Origin: an uncultured Pseudoflavonifractor sp.
Lineage (GTDB): Bacteria; Bacillota; Clostridia; Oscillospirales; Oscillospiraceae
Length of the DNA stretch: 64,000 nucleotides
Direction: 5' to 3'
Assembly: GCA_947651395.1 (NCBI GenBank)
Contig: CANSYW010000008.1
Location: 1 to 64,000, forward strand
Below are positions 33,142 through 42,313 of this stretch, piece by piece. Under the pieces are notes generated by a model. The model worked only from the letters and a program-made list of their open reading frames with translations, searched no databases and had not been told where the DNA came from. The translations under genes and the position numbers were made by a program. Every line of letters starts with the position of its first letter. The stretch's first letter is position 1.

Positions 33142-35676
33142 ATGGCAAGCAAGCAGAGAAACCATGTGGACCCGGAGGAATTTCGCTATCCGGATCAGAT
33201 CATTCAGGAGTCCCCTCTGGTTCCTGAGATGGAGCAGAGCTACATCGAGTACGCCATGAGCGTCATCAAGGGCCGGGCCCTCCCCGACGTGCGGGACGGC
33301 CTGAAGCCCGTCCACCGGCGTATTCTGTACGCCATGTACGAGGACAACCTGACCCACGACAAGCCCTTCAAGAAGTCCGCCACCTGCGTGGGCGACGTGC
33401 TGGGCCGGTACCACCCCCACGGGGACCAGTCGGTCTACGACGCCCTGGTCCGTCTGGCCCAGGACTTCTCCATGCGCTACATGCTGGTGGAGGGCCACGG
33501 CAACTTCGGCTCGGTGGACGGCGATCCCCCGGCGGCCTACCGGTACACCGAGGCCCGGCTCAGCAAAATTTCCGAGGAAATTCTCCGGGATCTGGAGAAG
33601 GAAACGGTGGACTGGGATCCCAACTTTGACGAGACCCGGAAGGAGCCCCGTGTCCTCCCCTGCCGGTTCCCCAACCTGCTGGTGAACGGCTCCTCGGGCA
33701 TCGCCGTGGGCATGGCCACCAACATTCCCCCCCACAACCTGCGGGAGGTGATCGGGGCCTGCATCAAGGTGCTGGACGACCCGGAGGTCACCCTCCCCGA
33801 CCTGATGGAGCATGTCAAGGGTCCCGACTTCCCCACCAGCGGCATTATTATGGGCCGCAGCGGCATCCGCTCGGCCTACGCCACCGGCCGGGGCAAGGTC
33901 ATTGTTCGGGCAAGGACGGAGTTTGAGGAGTACGGCAAGGACCGGATCCGCATCATCGTCACCGAGCTTCCCTATCAGGTCAACAAGCGGATGCTCATCA
34001 AGTCCATGGCCGAGCAGGTGGAGGATAAGCGCCTGGAGGGCATCTCCGACATCCGGGACGAGACCGACCGGAACGGCATGCGCATCGTCATCGAGCTCAA
34101 GCGGGACGCCAACCCCCAGGTGGTGCTCAACCGCCTGTTCTCCCAGACCCAGCTCCAGTCCTCCTTCGCCATCAACATGCTGGCCCTGGTGGACGACCAG
34201 TCCCAGCCCAAGATCCTCTCCCTGCGGCACATCATCGACGAGTACCTGAAGTTCCAGGAGGAGATCATCGTCCGCCGCACCCAGTACGACCTGCGGAAAG
34301 CCCAGGAGCGGGCCCATCTGCTGGAGGGTCTGCTGGTGGCCCAGGACAACATCGACGAGGTCATCAAGATCATCCGCTCCTCCTACGACAACGCCAAGGA
34401 GAACCTGATGACCCGCTTTGGTCTGGACGAGGTCCAGGCCCAGGCCATCTGCGATATGCGCCTCATCGCCCTCCAGGGCCTGAACCGGGAGAAGCTGGAG
34501 AACGAGTACAAGGAGCTGGAGGAGAAGATCGCCTACTACAACCAGGTGCTCTCCGACGAGGGCCTGGTGAAGTCCATCCTGAAAGAGGAGCTCACCGCCG
34601 TGGCCGACAAGTACGGCGACGAGCGGCGCACCGAGATCCAGGATGTGGAGGACGAGATCGACATCGAGGATCTCATTGAGGAGGAAGACTGCGCCTTCAC
34701 CCTCACCGCCGGGGGCTATATCAAGCGCCTGCCCGTGTCCACCTACCGGGCCCAGAAGCGGGGCGGCAAGGGCATCACCGCCATGGCCACCAAGGAGGAG
34801 GACTATGTGGATACGGTCTTCACCGCCTCCACCCACGACTATATCCTCTTCTTCACCAACATGGGCAAGGTACACCGGAAGAAGGGCTACCAGATCCCCG
34901 AGTCGGGCCGCACCGCCAAGGGTACCGCCATGGTGAATGTGCTGCCCCTGGAAGCGGAGGAGAAGGTCACCGCCATGATCCACCTGCGGGAGTTCCCCGA
35001 GGACAAATACCTGATGATGGTCACCCGAAAGGGCACGGTGAAGCGGATCCAGCTCTCCTCCATCTTCACCGCCCGGAAGGCGGGCATCCGCTGCATCACC
35101 CTGGATCCCGACGACGAGCTCATCGCCGTCCGGGAGACCGACGGCTCCGCCGCCATTCTTCTGGCCACCCACGAGGGCATGAGCATCTGCTTTAAGGAGA
35201 CCGACGTGCGCTGTATGGGCCGGGACGCCTGCGGCGTTATGGGTATCCGCCTGCGCCAGGGGGACTATGTGGTGGGGGCCGCCCGGGCCAAACGGGAGCA
35301 CTACGTCCTTATGGTCACCGAGAACGGCTACGGCAAGCGCACCGAGATGGACGAGTATATCCGGGGCGACGGGCCCCAGAAGCGGGGCGGCTACGGCCTG
35401 AAGGGCTATAACTGCACCGACAAGACCGGAGCCCTGGTGGGGCTCAAGGTGGTGGGGGAGGAAGACGACCTGCTGGTGATCAACGACGCCGGCGTCATCA
35501 TCCGCATGGCCTGTTCCGACGTGAACTGCTACAGCCGGGGCGCCCAGGGCGTCAAGATCATGAACCTGCCCGACGGGGTCAAGGTCATCTCCATCGCCCG
35601 CACCGACCACGAGGAGGAGGCCGAGGAGCTGTCCGGGGCGGATATCCCGGAGACTCCGGAGGACGGGAAGGAATAA
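33142..35676 (+). CDS. gyrA: DNA gyrase subunit A
   Basis: An 844-residue GyrA. The breakage-reunion domain has catalytic Tyr135 in [11 protein letters not shown] coiled-coil arm follows, then a six-blade beta-pinwheel C-terminal domain (about 515-825) with a GyrA-box-like KRGGKGI motif and an acidic tail. In the quinolone-binding helix the sequence is [13 protein letters not shown]. Gln96 therefore occupies the position of E. coli Ser83, a residue linked to quinolone response. Co-transcribed with gyrB. Confidence 0.98.
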   Translation: MASKQRNHVDPEEFRYPDQIIQESPLVPEMEQSYIEYAMSVIKGRALPDVRDGLKPVHRRILYAMYEDNLTHDKPFKKSATCVGDVLGRYHPHGDQSVYDALVRLAQDFSMRYMLVEGHGNFGSVDGDPPAAYRYTEARLSKISEEILRDLEKETVDWDPNFDETRKEPRVLPCRFPNLLVNGSSGIAVGMATNIPPHNLREVIGACIKVLDDPEVTLPDLMEHVKGPDFPTSGIIMGRSGIRSAYATGRGKVIVRARTEFEEYGKDRIRIIVTELPYQVNKRMLIKSMAEQVEDKRLEGISDIRDETDRNGMRIVIELKRDANPQVVLNRLFSQTQLQSSFAINMLALVDDQSQPKILSLRHIIDEYLKFQEEIIVRRTQYDLRKAQERAHLLEGLLVAQDNIDEVIKIIRSSYDNAKENLMTRFGLDEVQAQAICDMRLIALQGLNREKLENEYKELEEKIAYYNQVLSDEGLVKSILKEELTAVADKYGDERRTEIQDVEDEIDIEDLIEEEDCAFTLTAGGYIKRLPVSTYRAQKRGGKGITAMATKEEDYVDTVFTASTHDYILFFTNMGKVHRKKGYQIPESGRTAKGTAMVNVLPLEAEEKVTAMIHLREFPEDKYLMMVTRKGTVKRIQLSSIFTARKAGIRCITLDPDDELIAVRETDGSAAILLATHEGMSICFKETDVRCMGRDACGVMGIRLRQGDYVVGAARAKREHYVLMVTENGYGKRTEMDEYIRGDGPQKRGGYGLKGYNCTDKTGALVGLKVVGEEDDLLVINDAGVIIRMACSDVNCYSRGAQGVKIMNLPDGVKVISIARTDHEEEAEELSGADIPETPEDGKE

Positions 35677-35733
35677 CAACAGGGGCCGCCCCTTACCCGG
35701 GCGGCCCGTTCCCTCTTTGAAGGAGGCAAGAAA

Positions 35734-36075
35734 ATGAAACGTAAAGTGACCTATCGGCCCAGCAAGGCCAGCTCCGTTATGGGGGGCGTCATGGGGGCGA
35801 TCTTTGTGCTCATCGGGGTGTTTGCCGTCATCCCCACCTTTGGCCCCTTCGGCGTCTTTTGGACGCTGGCGGCCTGCGTCATTACGGGGATCAACCTCTA
35901 TCATGCCTTCGGCAAGGGCTACATCGGCCCCAAGATCGAGATCGAGGACGAGGGCGGGGCCTCTGCCGAGAGCGCCGGGGAGCGGCTGAAAAAGCTCCAG
36001 TCCCTTTACGATCAGCGCCTCATCACCCCTGAGGAGTATGAGCAGAAACGGAAGGAAATCCTGGAAGAGCTATGA
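35734..36075 (+). CDS. SHOCT-domain small membrane protein
   Basis: A 113-residue protein with two transmembrane helices (about 15-35 and 40-60). A C-terminal SHOCT motif ([20 protein letters not shown]) is followed by KRKEILEEL. The SHOCT motif is a short helical oligomerisation or partner-docking element. The function is unknown. The gene overlaps rnhA as ATGA, so the two are coupled. A weak GC-rich stem between gyrA and this gene (35682-35712) could reduce read-through. Confidence 0.82.
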   Translation: MKRKVTYRPSKASSVMGGVMGAIFVLIGVFAVIPTFGPFGVFWTLAACVITGINLYHAFGKGYIGPKIEIEDEGGASAESAGERLKKLQSLYDQRLITPEEYEQKRKEILEEL

Positions 36076-36512
36076 AAACAGTGACCATTTACACCGACGG
36101 GGCGTGCTCGGGGAATCCCGGCCCCGGGGGCTGGGGAGCCATCCTTCAATACGGAAAATTCCAGAAGGAGCTCTCCGGAGGAGAGGAGCAGACCACCAAC
36201 AACCGCATGGAGCTCACCGGGGTCATCACCGCCCTGGAGGCTTTGAAGGAGCCCTGTGTGGTGGAGCTTTACTCCGACTCCAAATATGTTATCGACGCCC
36301 TTCAAAAGGGATGGGCCAAGGGCTGGAAGGCCAGGGGCTGGATCAAGCCGGACAAGAAGCCCGCGCTGAATCCGGATCTGTGGGAGCGGCTTTTGGAGCT
36401 GTGCGGCTATCACACCGTCCACCTCCACTGGGTCAAGGGCCACGCGGATAATGAGTTCAATAACCGTTGCGACGAGCTGGCGGTTGCGGAGAGCCAGAAG
36501 TTTAAGAAATGA
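36072..36512 (+). CDS. rnhA: Ribonuclease HI
   Basis: A 146-residue RNase HI with all four acidic catalytic residues: Asp in [17 protein letters not shown], Glu in [12 protein letters not shown], Asp in YSDSKYVID and Asp in GHADNEFNN. It removes RNA from RNA-DNA hybrids such as R-loops. It overlaps the SHOCT gene by four bases. The last 73 bases are repeated 224 bases downstream. Confidence 0.96.
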   Translation: MKTVTIYTDGACSGNPGPGGWGAILQYGKFQKELSGGEEQTTNNRMELTGVITALEALKEPCVVELYSDSKYVIDALQKGWAKGWKARGWIKPDKKPALNPDLWERLLELCGYHTVHLHWVKGHADNEFNNRCDELAVAESQKFKK

Positions 36513-36736
36513 GGCGTGGCCCTTGGGGCCCCGCAAAGCGGGGCGGCGCGGTAAGCGCCGTGAATCTCGGAGCAAAGCGGAGAGTTCGCGCAGGCGGAAT
36601 TCATTTCCGCCGAGCATTTTAAGTAAAAAGGGGCCCCCCGCACGGCGGAAGCCGGGTGGGGATCCACGCGGATAATGAGTTCAATAACCGTTGCGACGAG
36701 CTGGCGGTTGCGGAGAGCCAGAAGTTCAGAAAATGA
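36513..36736 (+). repeat. Insert with duplicated rnhA 3' end
   Basis: Bases 36664-36736 repeat 36440-36512, the last 73 bases of rnhA including the stop, with only about three differences near the end. Between the two copies lie 151 bases with small stem-loops: GCCCCGC-aaa-GCGGGGC (36528-36544), GGCGC/GCGCC (36545-36559) and GGCGGAA/TTCCGCC (36593-36611). No gene is present. It looks like an insertion that duplicated, or restored, the gene end. Confidence 0.88.
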
Positions 36737-36775
36737 AAAAAGTACCGCCGTTATAAAAACGGCGGTACTTTTTTG
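36736..36775. terminator. Terminator between rnhA region and mrp gene
   Basis: A 15-bp stem (36736-36750 with 36760-36774) with A and T tracts, placed after the duplicated rnhA end. It serves both the plus gyr-rnhA operon and the convergent mrp-like gene. Confidence 0.92.
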
Positions 36776-36786
36776 TGTGATCAAAG

Positions 36787-37602
36787 TTACAGATTTTTGG
36801 CCACATCCTCCAGGTAGTTGGGGGAGAGGCTCTCCACCTGGCCGGCGTCGCAGGCCTTGGCCAGGGAGGGGTCTATGGGCAGACGGGCCAGGACGGGGAG
36901 CTTGTGGGCGGCGGCGATCTCCTCAATGTGGCTCTCGCCGAAGATAAAGTGCTGCTTGCCGCAGTCGGGGCAGCGGAAATAGCTGTAGTTTTCCACCAGG
37001 CCCAGAATGGGAAGCTTCATCATCTCGGCCATCTTCACCGCCTTCTCCACGATCATGCTCACCAGCTCCTGGGGGGAGGTGACCACGATGATGCCGTCCA
37101 CGGGCAGGGACTGGAACACGGTGAGGGGCACATCTCCCGTTCCCGGGGGCATGTCCACGAACATGTAGTCCACATCCCCCCACTGCACGTCGGACCAGAA
37201 CTGCTTGACGGTGCCGGCGATGAGGCTGCCCCGCCAGACCACGGGGTCGGACTCATTTTCCACCAGCAGGTTCAGGCTCATGAGCTTGACCCCCGTGCCG
37301 GTGGAGACGGGGAGGATGCCGTAGTCATCCCCCATGGCCCGCTCATGGACGCCGAAGGCCTTGGGGATGGAGGGGCCGGTGATATCGGCGTCTAGAACGG
37401 CGGCCTGCCTGCCGCTTTTCTGCACCGCGGCGGCCAGGGAGGCGGTGACCAGGCTCTTGCCTACGCCCCCCTTGCCGGACATGACGGCAATGACCTTCTT
37501 CACATTGGAGTTGGGATTGGCCTTGGCCCGGAAGTCAAATTCCTCCGTGCGCTCGCCGCAGCTCTCACCGCAGCTGGAACAGTCGTGGGTACATTCTGCC
37601 AT
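36787..37602 (-). CDS. Mrp/NBP35-type Fe-S cluster carrier ATPase
   Basis: A 271-residue P-loop ATPase of the ApbC/Mrp family. The N-terminus has four Cys (CTHDCSSCGESC). The deviant Walker A is GKGGVGKS (about 43-50), then DMPPGTGD, and a RCPDCGK CxxC pair near residue 216 bridges the dimer's 4Fe-4S cluster. It probably carries Fe-S clusters to apoproteins. It stands downstream of the uridine-kinase-like gene, from which it is separated by a hairpin repeat. Confidence 0.92.
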   Translation of the reverse strand: MAECTHDCSSCGESCGERTEEFDFRAKANPNSNVKKVIAVMSGKGGVGKSLVTASLAAAVQKSGRQAAVLDADITGPSIPKAFGVHERAMGDDYGILPVSTGTGVKLMSLNLLVENESDPVVWRGSLIAGTVKQFWSDVQWGDVDYMFVDMPPGTGDVPLTVFQSLPVDGIIVVTSPQELVSMIVEKAVKMAEMMKLPILGLVENYSYFRCPDCGKQHFIFGESHIEEIAAAHKLPVLARLPIDPSLAKACDAGQVESLSPNYLEDVAKNL

Positions 37603-37638
37603 GATAAACTTCTCCTTTTCGTATTTTAATAGTAAGGC

Positions 37639-37785
37639 TGTATCAAGCGCCGCAATGGCCTGGTCGCTTGGGGTTCTAACTCCGCCGACTTCACAAAATT
37701 TGCTTTGGGACGATTGGGCGTGTCCCGCCGCAAATTTCGTTCCGCTCTGTCGTTAGCCCCCAAGCAGGCCATTGCTCTGCTCTTA
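37639..37785 (-). repeat. Single stop-anchored hairpin repeat (type C)
   Basis: A 147-bp repeat between the uridine-kinase-like gene and mrp. On the minus strand it starts TAAGAGCAGAGCAATGG, where TAA is the kinase stop. Its complementary arms are the clearest of the family: AATGGCCTG/CAGGCCATT (37654-37662 with 37765-37773) and CTTGGGG/CCCCAAG. CTAAC/GTTAG, AAATTTGC/GCAAATTT (37696-37703 with 37730-37737) and GGGAC/GTCCC complete a long nested hairpin. The interior matches the type B repeats after hfq. Confidence 0.88.
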
Positions 37786-38721
37786 TTTGTATTTATAACT
37801 TCCCCCGCCGATGAACTCCCGGAGCAGGGAGTTTTTGGCCACCAGGCCGGGGTCGATGGCCTCAAAGGCGTCGAAGGCGGCGATGAGATCCAGCAGCTCG
37901 CTCCGGCGGGCGTTCTCCTGGGGCACCGCCTTCAGGATGGGCAGGGCGTAGTTTTTCATCACAGACACCTCGTAGGGCAGGGAGGAGTCGAAGATGATGT
38001 CGGCGCTTTGCTTGTAGGGGGAGATGTAGAGCTTTTCTCCCCGGCGGACGTTGGCCCACATGGCAAGGGTCTCGCTGACGTCGGTGCCCCGGAAGTTGTA
38101 GTCCCGCACCGCCCTTCTGGTCAGCCGCATCCAGGTGCCCTTGAAGCGCAGCGCGCCGTCCTCCATCACGTTGGAACGGGCGGAGATATAGAGCTTGGTG
38201 GCCTCGGGATGGGGCCCGGCAATGCCGGGACCAAGGGCGTGGATCCCCTCAAAGATGGCGATCTCATTTTTCTCCAGCTTCAGGGGCCGGCCCCGGGCAT
38301 CGTTGCGCATCTGGCGGGCAAACTCGAACTTGGGGACGGTGACCTCCTCTCCCCGGGAGAGCTTGGTGAAGGTCTCGTCCAGCAGCTGCGCGTCCAGCAT
38401 TTGGGGGGACTCAAAGTCGATGTCCCCCTCGGGGGTGCGGGGCGCGGTCTTCCGGTCCAGAGTCTTGAAGTAGTTGTCCAGGGCCACGGTGTGGGTGTTG
38501 ATCCCCCGCTTTTCCAGCTCCTCCTCGATCTTCAGGGCGGTGGTGGTCTTCCCCGAGCCGGAGGGGCCGGAGAGGAGAACGATGGGGCTGGTTTTCATCC
38601 GGGCCTGGATCTTGTCTGCGGCGGCGGCGATCTTTTTTTGATAGTCGGCGTCGCAGTCCCGGAGAAAGGCCTCCGGATCGGCCAGAACGGCCGCGTTGAT
38701 CTCCTGCAGCTGATATGCCAT
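37783..38721 (-). CDS. Uridine kinase-like nucleoside kinase
   Basis: A 312-residue P-loop kinase of the uridine kinase/phosphoribulokinase family. It has a Walker A GPSGSGKTT (about 52-60), ALDNYFKTLD for the substrate site, and FEGIHALGPG. Homologues in Clostridia are annotated as nucleoside or uridine kinases, often with an extra N-terminal domain; here only about 45 residues precede the P-loop. The ATG at 38721 has AAAGGAG upstream and follows the hemZ stop by two bases; the longer frame is an artefact. Exact substrate uncertain. Confidence 0.85.
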   Translation of the reverse strand: MAYQLQEINAAVLADPEAFLRDCDADYQKKIAAAADKIQARMKTSPIVLLSGPSGSGKTTTALKIEEELEKRGINTHTVALDNYFKTLDRKTAPRTPEGDIDFESPQMLDAQLLDETFTKLSRGEEVTVPKFEFARQMRNDARGRPLKLEKNEIAIFEGIHALGPGIAGPHPEATKLYISARSNVMEDGALRFKGTWMRLTRRAVRDYNFRGTDVSETLAMWANVRRGEKLYISPYKQSADIIFDSSLPYEVSVMKNYALPILKAVPQENARRSELLDLIAAFDAFEAIDPGLVAKNSLLREFIGGGSYKYK

Positions 38722-38723
38722 GG

Positions 38724-40283
38724 TCAGTCTCCTTTCATCTCCCCGCAAAGCCGCTCCGGCTTTGTGGGGGCCCCGAGCAACAGGAAGGGGGTCAGAATGC
38801 TCTTCCCGGCGCATATTTTTTCCAGATCCCGCAGATATTCCTGGGGGTACTTGGGGTTTGCCAGGCGCTCCAGCTTGCCTGTGCCGGGCCAAACCAGCTT
38901 GCTCACCCCGCCGCCCCCCAGGGCCAGAACGGTGTGGAGCTCCTCCATCATGGCGATGTTGTAGAGGCTGGCAAAGCCCGGCCTGGCCCAGCCCACGTTT
39001 TCAAAGGAGCCGGACATGTACTTCTGCCGGTAGAGGTAGTAGGGCTCGTACCCGGCTGTGCGCAGGGCCGCCCAAGCGGCGTCCAGCATTTTTTCCACCG
39101 CCGCCCCTCCGGGAAGGTCGGCCCCCTCCTCCATGAGTCGGGAGCCTTTTTTCAGGGCCAGGGTGTGGACGGTGATGTTCTCGGGCTCCAGGGCCATCAC
39201 CTGGTCCAGGGAGGCGGCAAAGCCCTCCGGGGAGTCCCCGGGCAGCCCGGCGATGAGATCCATATTCACGGCAAAGTCCCCGGCGGCGCGCACCTGTTCA
39301 TAGGCCCTGCGGATATCTTCCCCTGTGTGGTGGCGGCCCATACGGGCCAGCACGGCGTCGTCCATGGACTGGGGATTGACCGATATCCTGCCCACCCCGT
39401 GGCGGGAAAGGACCTGGAGCTTTTCCGGGGTGACGGTGTCGGGCCGGCCGGCCTCCACGGTGAACTCGGTGCAGCCGGCCAGGGGCAGATGCTCCTCCGT
39501 AGCGGAGAGAATGGCCTCCAGCTGCTGATGGGACAGGGTGGTGGGGGTGCCGCCCCCCATATAGACGGTGCGGACGCTCCGGCCGGCGTCTTTGAGTACC
39601 CTGCCCAGAGCCTCGATCTCCCGGCACAGTCCCCGGGTAAAGGGCTCCACCAGAGGAAGGCACTTGTCTACCGCCGCCGAGATGAAGGAGCAGTAGGCGC
39701 ACCGGCTGGGGCAGAAGGGAATGCCCACATAGATCGAGACCTCCTCCGGTCTCAGGGCGGACTTGGCCGCCACACTGTGTTGGGCGCAGTCCAGGGCCAG
39801 CTGGGCGCGGAGGGGGGAGACGCGATAGGTCTTCTCCAGCTCCTTTTGGGCCTGCTTGGGGGTGGCCCCTTCCCAGAGAGCCCTGGTGGGCAGCTTGGTG
39901 GGCCGCACCCCGGTGAGGCTTCCCCAGGGCAGGTCGTGGCCCAGCAGGGCGCTGCCGGCGTTGTAAAAGGCCTGCTTCAGGGCGCGCTGGACGGTGTGGT
40001 AGACCGCCTCGGGGGCCTCGTCCAGCTTTTCGCTGGGGAAGCGCACCACGCCGTTATACCATCCGTTGGCCCGGAAGACCAGGGCGCTCATATTGGTGAG
40101 CTTTTTCCCCCGGTGGAGGGTGAAGACGACGGCGTTATCCTCTCCCACAAGGCTTGTGGGCGGGGGGGCGTCCGGATATTCGGGCCGCTCTTCCGGGAAG
40201 AGGGTGAGCATCATCTGCTCGGCGGCGTAGCGGTAGCGCTCCGTGTCCCAGTTCACATTGTCTGAGGTGAGCCAAAGCTTCAT
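38724..40283 (-). CDS. hemZ: Coproporphyrinogen dehydrogenase HemZ
   Basis: A 519-residue radical-SAM protein of the HemZ type. The N-terminal 160 residues are specific to HemZ. The radical-SAM core begins with the IPFCPSRCAYCSF CX3CX2C motif, then YMGGGTPTTL. HemZ is an oxygen-independent coproporphyrinogen oxidase homologue of Firmicutes, with true substrate not fully settled. It is followed within two bases by the uridine-kinase-like gene and preceded by an MBL hydrolase and dtd, probably one operon. Confidence 0.92.
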   Translation of the reverse strand: MKLWLTSDNVNWDTERYRYAAEQMMLTLFPEERPEYPDAPPPTSLVGEDNAVVFTLHRGKKLTNMSALVFRANGWYNGVVRFPSEKLDEAPEAVYHTVQRALKQAFYNAGSALLGHDLPWGSLTGVRPTKLPTRALWEGATPKQAQKELEKTYRVSPLRAQLALDCAQHSVAAKSALRPEEVSIYVGIPFCPSRCAYCSFISAAVDKCLPLVEPFTRGLCREIEALGRVLKDAGRSVRTVYMGGGTPTTLSHQQLEAILSATEEHLPLAGCTEFTVEAGRPDTVTPEKLQVLSRHGVGRISVNPQSMDDAVLARMGRHHTGEDIRRAYEQVRAAGDFAVNMDLIAGLPGDSPEGFAASLDQVMALEPENITVHTLALKKGSRLMEEGADLPGGAAVEKMLDAAWAALRTAGYEPYYLYRQKYMSGSFENVGWARPGFASLYNIAMMEELHTVLALGGGGVSKLVWPGTGKLERLANPKYPQEYLRDLEKICAGKSILTPFLLLGAPTKPERLCGEMKGD

Positions 40284-40317
40284 TTACGCGGCCTCCTTTC
40301 ACACAAAGGGGCCGGGA

Positions 40318-40929
40318 TCAGCCCTCCATGGCCATTTTCAGATAGGGATTGTCCCGCCGCTCCTGCTCCAGAGTGGTAAAGCGATCGTGTCCGGGGAAGG
40401 CCCGGAAGTCCCCCTCCAGCCGGGCCAACCGTCCGAGGGAGAGCATGAGCTCCTCATAGCTGCCCCCGGGCAGATCGGTGCGGCCGCAGGAGGAGGCAAA
40501 GAGGGTATCTCCGGTGAACAGGGCGTCCCGGCAGCGCAGACACACCGAGCCCTTGGTGTGGCCCGGGGTGGAGAGCACCTCCACCTGGAGGGAGCCCAGA
40601 GGGATCACGTCCCCTTCCCTCCACAGCTTTACGCCGGAGAGGGCGGCGGTATTCCCCAGAGGGTCGGTGTTGTTGGCGTCTCCCGGGTGGAGGTACACCG
40701 GCAGGTCGGGCATGGCCTTTTGCAGCGCGGCCACCCCGCCGATGTGGTCAAAGTGGCCGTGGGTGAGGAAGACGGCGCGTAGGGTCAGGCCGTTGTCCGC
40801 GCACAGGCTCAGCAGGGTTTGGGTCACATCGTCCCCGGGGTCGATGACGGCGGCGGCGCCGCTGTGCTTATCCGCCAGAAGATAGCAGTTGGTATATACG
40901 GAGGGGATAAAAATATGCTTGATATCCAT
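40318..40929 (-). CDS. MBL-fold metallo-hydrolase
   Basis: A 203-residue metallo-beta-lactamase-fold hydrolase close to the YcbL/glyoxalase II-like group. Zinc motifs are THGHFDH (HxHxDH), a later STPGHTKGS and LFTGDTLF. It may hydrolyse a glutathione- or other thiol-ester; the substrate cannot be assigned. It lies 12 bases after dtd and ahead of hemZ, so it is probably part of that operon. Confidence 0.9.
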   Translation of the reverse strand: MDIKHIFIPSVYTNCYLLADKHSGAAAVIDPGDDVTQTLLSLCADNGLTLRAVFLTHGHFDHIGGVAALQKAMPDLPVYLHPGDANNTDPLGNTAALSGVKLWREGDVIPLGSLQVEVLSTPGHTKGSVCLRCRDALFTGDTLFASSCGRTDLPGGSYEELMLSLGRLARLEGDFRAFPGHDRFTTLEQERRDNPYLKMAMEG

Positions 40930-40941
40930 TTTGTATTTACC

Positions 40942-41385
40942 TCACAGGGTGTCGGTGTCCAGAAGGATGGTCACCGGGCCGTCATTTTGGGAGAAGACCT
41001 GCATGTCCGCCCCAAACTCCCCGTGTTCCACATGAAAGCCTCTGGCCTCACACTGGGCCAGAAACCGCTCATAGAGGGGGATGGCCACATCGGGCCTGGC
41101 CGCCCCGGAGAAGCCGGGACGCCGGGACTTGCAGTCGGCAAAGAGGGTAAACTGGCTGATGACCAGCAGAGAGCCCCCCACCTGTTCCAGATTCAGGTTC
41201 ATCTTCTCGTTCTCGTCCTCAAAGATCCGCAGGCCGCAGATCTTGTCGCACAGCTTGTCGCAGGTGGCCTCGGTATCGTTGGGGCCCACCCCCAAAAGCA
41301 CCAGGAAGCCGCCCTCGGTCTTGCCGTTGACCTTACCGTCGATCTCCACCCGGGCGTTCTTTACCCGTGTCACCACAGCGCGCAT
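40942..41385 (-). CDS. dtd: D-aminoacyl-tRNA deacylase
   Basis: A 147-residue Dtd. The two active-site motifs are SQFTLFAD and NDGPVTI (the NxGPxT/V cross-subunit motif). It clears D-amino acids and glycine from mischarged tRNAs. First gene of dtd-MBL-hemZ-kinase-mrp. A consensus promoter lies upstream, divergent from the thiamine transporter gene. Confidence 0.96.
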   Translation of the reverse strand: MRAVVTRVKNARVEIDGKVNGKTEGGFLVLLGVGPNDTEATCDKLCDKICGLRIFEDENEKMNLNLEQVGGSLLVISQFTLFADCKSRRPGFSGAARPDVAIPLYERFLAQCEARGFHVEHGEFGADMQVFSQNDGPVTILLDTDTL

Positions 41386-41447
41386 AAACGATCCCCTTTC
41401 CGGTCCGGGCCGCCGAAAACGGCGGCCGCTCTTTATGGTAATTAATT

Positions 41448-41476
41448 ATTATATTATATTGCCCCCAAAAGGTCAA
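41448..41476 (-). promoter_or_regulatory. Sigma-A promoter of dtd
   Basis: On the minus strand TTGACC (41476-41471), 17 bases, TATAAT (41453-41448). Confidence 0.75.
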
Positions 41477-41489
41477 CCTGCCCCATCGC

Positions 41490-41518
41490 TTGACAAACGG
41501 CGGCGCTCGTTATAGAAT
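41490..41518 (+). promoter_or_regulatory. Sigma-A promoter of thiT
   Basis: TTGACA (41490-41495), 17 bases, TAGAAT (41513-41518), about 25 bases before the TPP aptamer and divergent to the dtd promoter. Confidence 0.75.
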
Positions 41519-41544
41519 AACCAAAGGCCGTAAGGACAAACTGA

Positions 41545-41645
41545 ATACAGGGGCGCTGGACGCAAGTCCGGCTGAGATGCAGGAGCGTATTGCCGCTCCC
41601 GGTCCCTTGAACCTGATCCGGGTAATGCCGGCGTAGGAAGCGATT
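41545..41645 (+). ncRNA. TPP riboswitch (THI element)
   Basis: The conserved TPP aptamer blocks are present in order: CAGGGGCGC near 41548, GGCTGAGATG (41570-41579), CCCTTGAACCTGATC (41604-41618) and GGGTAATGCCGGCGTAGGAA (41620-41639). It binds thiamine pyrophosphate and lies in the leader of the thiamine transporter gene. A terminator follows it, so TPP should switch transcription off. Confidence 0.95.
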
Positions 41646-41668
41646 TCAGACGATCATTGTCTCTTTTC

Positions 41669-41713
41669 GTACCGCAACGCGCTTTTCCCCGGTTTGCGCC
41701 TGCGGTACTTTTT
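41669..41713 (+). terminator. Riboswitch-controlled terminator before thiT
   Basis: GTACCGCA (41669-41676) pairs with TGCGGTAC (41701-41708), followed by TTTTT. Placed 25 bases after the aptamer and 19 before the thiT start, it is the expression platform. Confidence 0.85.
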
Positions 41714-41731
41714 GTAAAGAGAGGCAAAATT

Positions 41732-42307
41732 ATGGAAAAGACATCTATGTCCCATGACCGCGTCCGTGCGATGGTGGAGGCCGCTTTGATGCTGGCTCTG
41801 GCCTATGCGCTGGACAACTTCGTCCCGCCCTTCTACCGCTTTCCCCAGGGCGGATCCATCGACCTGTCCATGCTCCCCATTCTGGTCTACTGCCTGCGCT
41901 GGGGCCCCAAGTGGAGCCTGAGCTGCTGCTTTGTCAACGGCGTACTCCAGTATTTCCTGGGCGGCGGCATTGCCATCTCCTGGCAGTCTATGCTGCTGGA
42001 CTACGTGGTGGCATATACCCTGGTGTTCACCTGCGGCTTCGCCGCGGGGAAGAAGCTGGGCTGGCTGTGGGGGCCCATTATCGCCACGCCGGGCCGCTGG
42101 CTCAGCCTGACCCTGTCCGGAGCTCTTTTGTGGTATATGTACATGCCTGAGTCCTTCCTGGGCCTACCCATGACCAACGCCTGGGTGTATTCCGCCCTGT
42201 TCAACGGGGTGTTCTGCCTGCTGGTTCTGGCGGTGGATCTGGTGGCCCTGGGCCTGCTGCAGAGCGTGCCCGCCGTTCGCAAACAGATACTGAAGAAACA
42301 GAATTGA
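41732..42307 (+). CDS. thiT: Energy-coupled thiamine transporter ThiT
   Basis: A 191-residue ECF S-component with about six transmembrane helices. Features match ThiT: MVEAALMLALAYALD near the N-terminus, and PQGGSIDLSMLPI, which holds part of the thiamine site. It docks to the shared EcfAAT module, not seen here. The TPP riboswitch upstream confirms the substrate. The ATG at 41732 has GAGAGG upstream; the longer frame lies in the terminator. Confidence 0.94.
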   Translation: MEKTSMSHDRVRAMVEAALMLALAYALDNFVPPFYRFPQGGSIDLSMLPILVYCLRWGPKWSLSCCFVNGVLQYFLGGGIAISWQSMLLDYVVAYTLVFTCGFAAGKKLGWLWGPIIATPGRWLSLTLSGALLWYMYMPESFLGLPMTNAWVYSALFNGVFCLLVLAVDLVALGLLQSVPAVRKQILKKQN

Positions 42308-42313
42308 GGATTG

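Noticed and set aside
31066-35904. A 1612-codon open frame on the minus strand opposite gyrB-gyrA
   Set aside because: It is the antisense shadow of two certain genes in high-GC DNA, has His/Leu/Gly/Val-rich composition without domains, and no RBS.
36513-36663. A small gene in the rnhA insert
   Set aside because: The 74- and 90-codon frames are Arg/Ser-rich, cross the duplicated sequence and lack RBS.
37639-37785. Integron attC site
   Set aside because: CTAAC and GTTAG cores are in the right places, but the R-box rules are only partly met, pairing extends well beyond them on both sides, type A copies lack the cores, and no integrase or cassette array is present.
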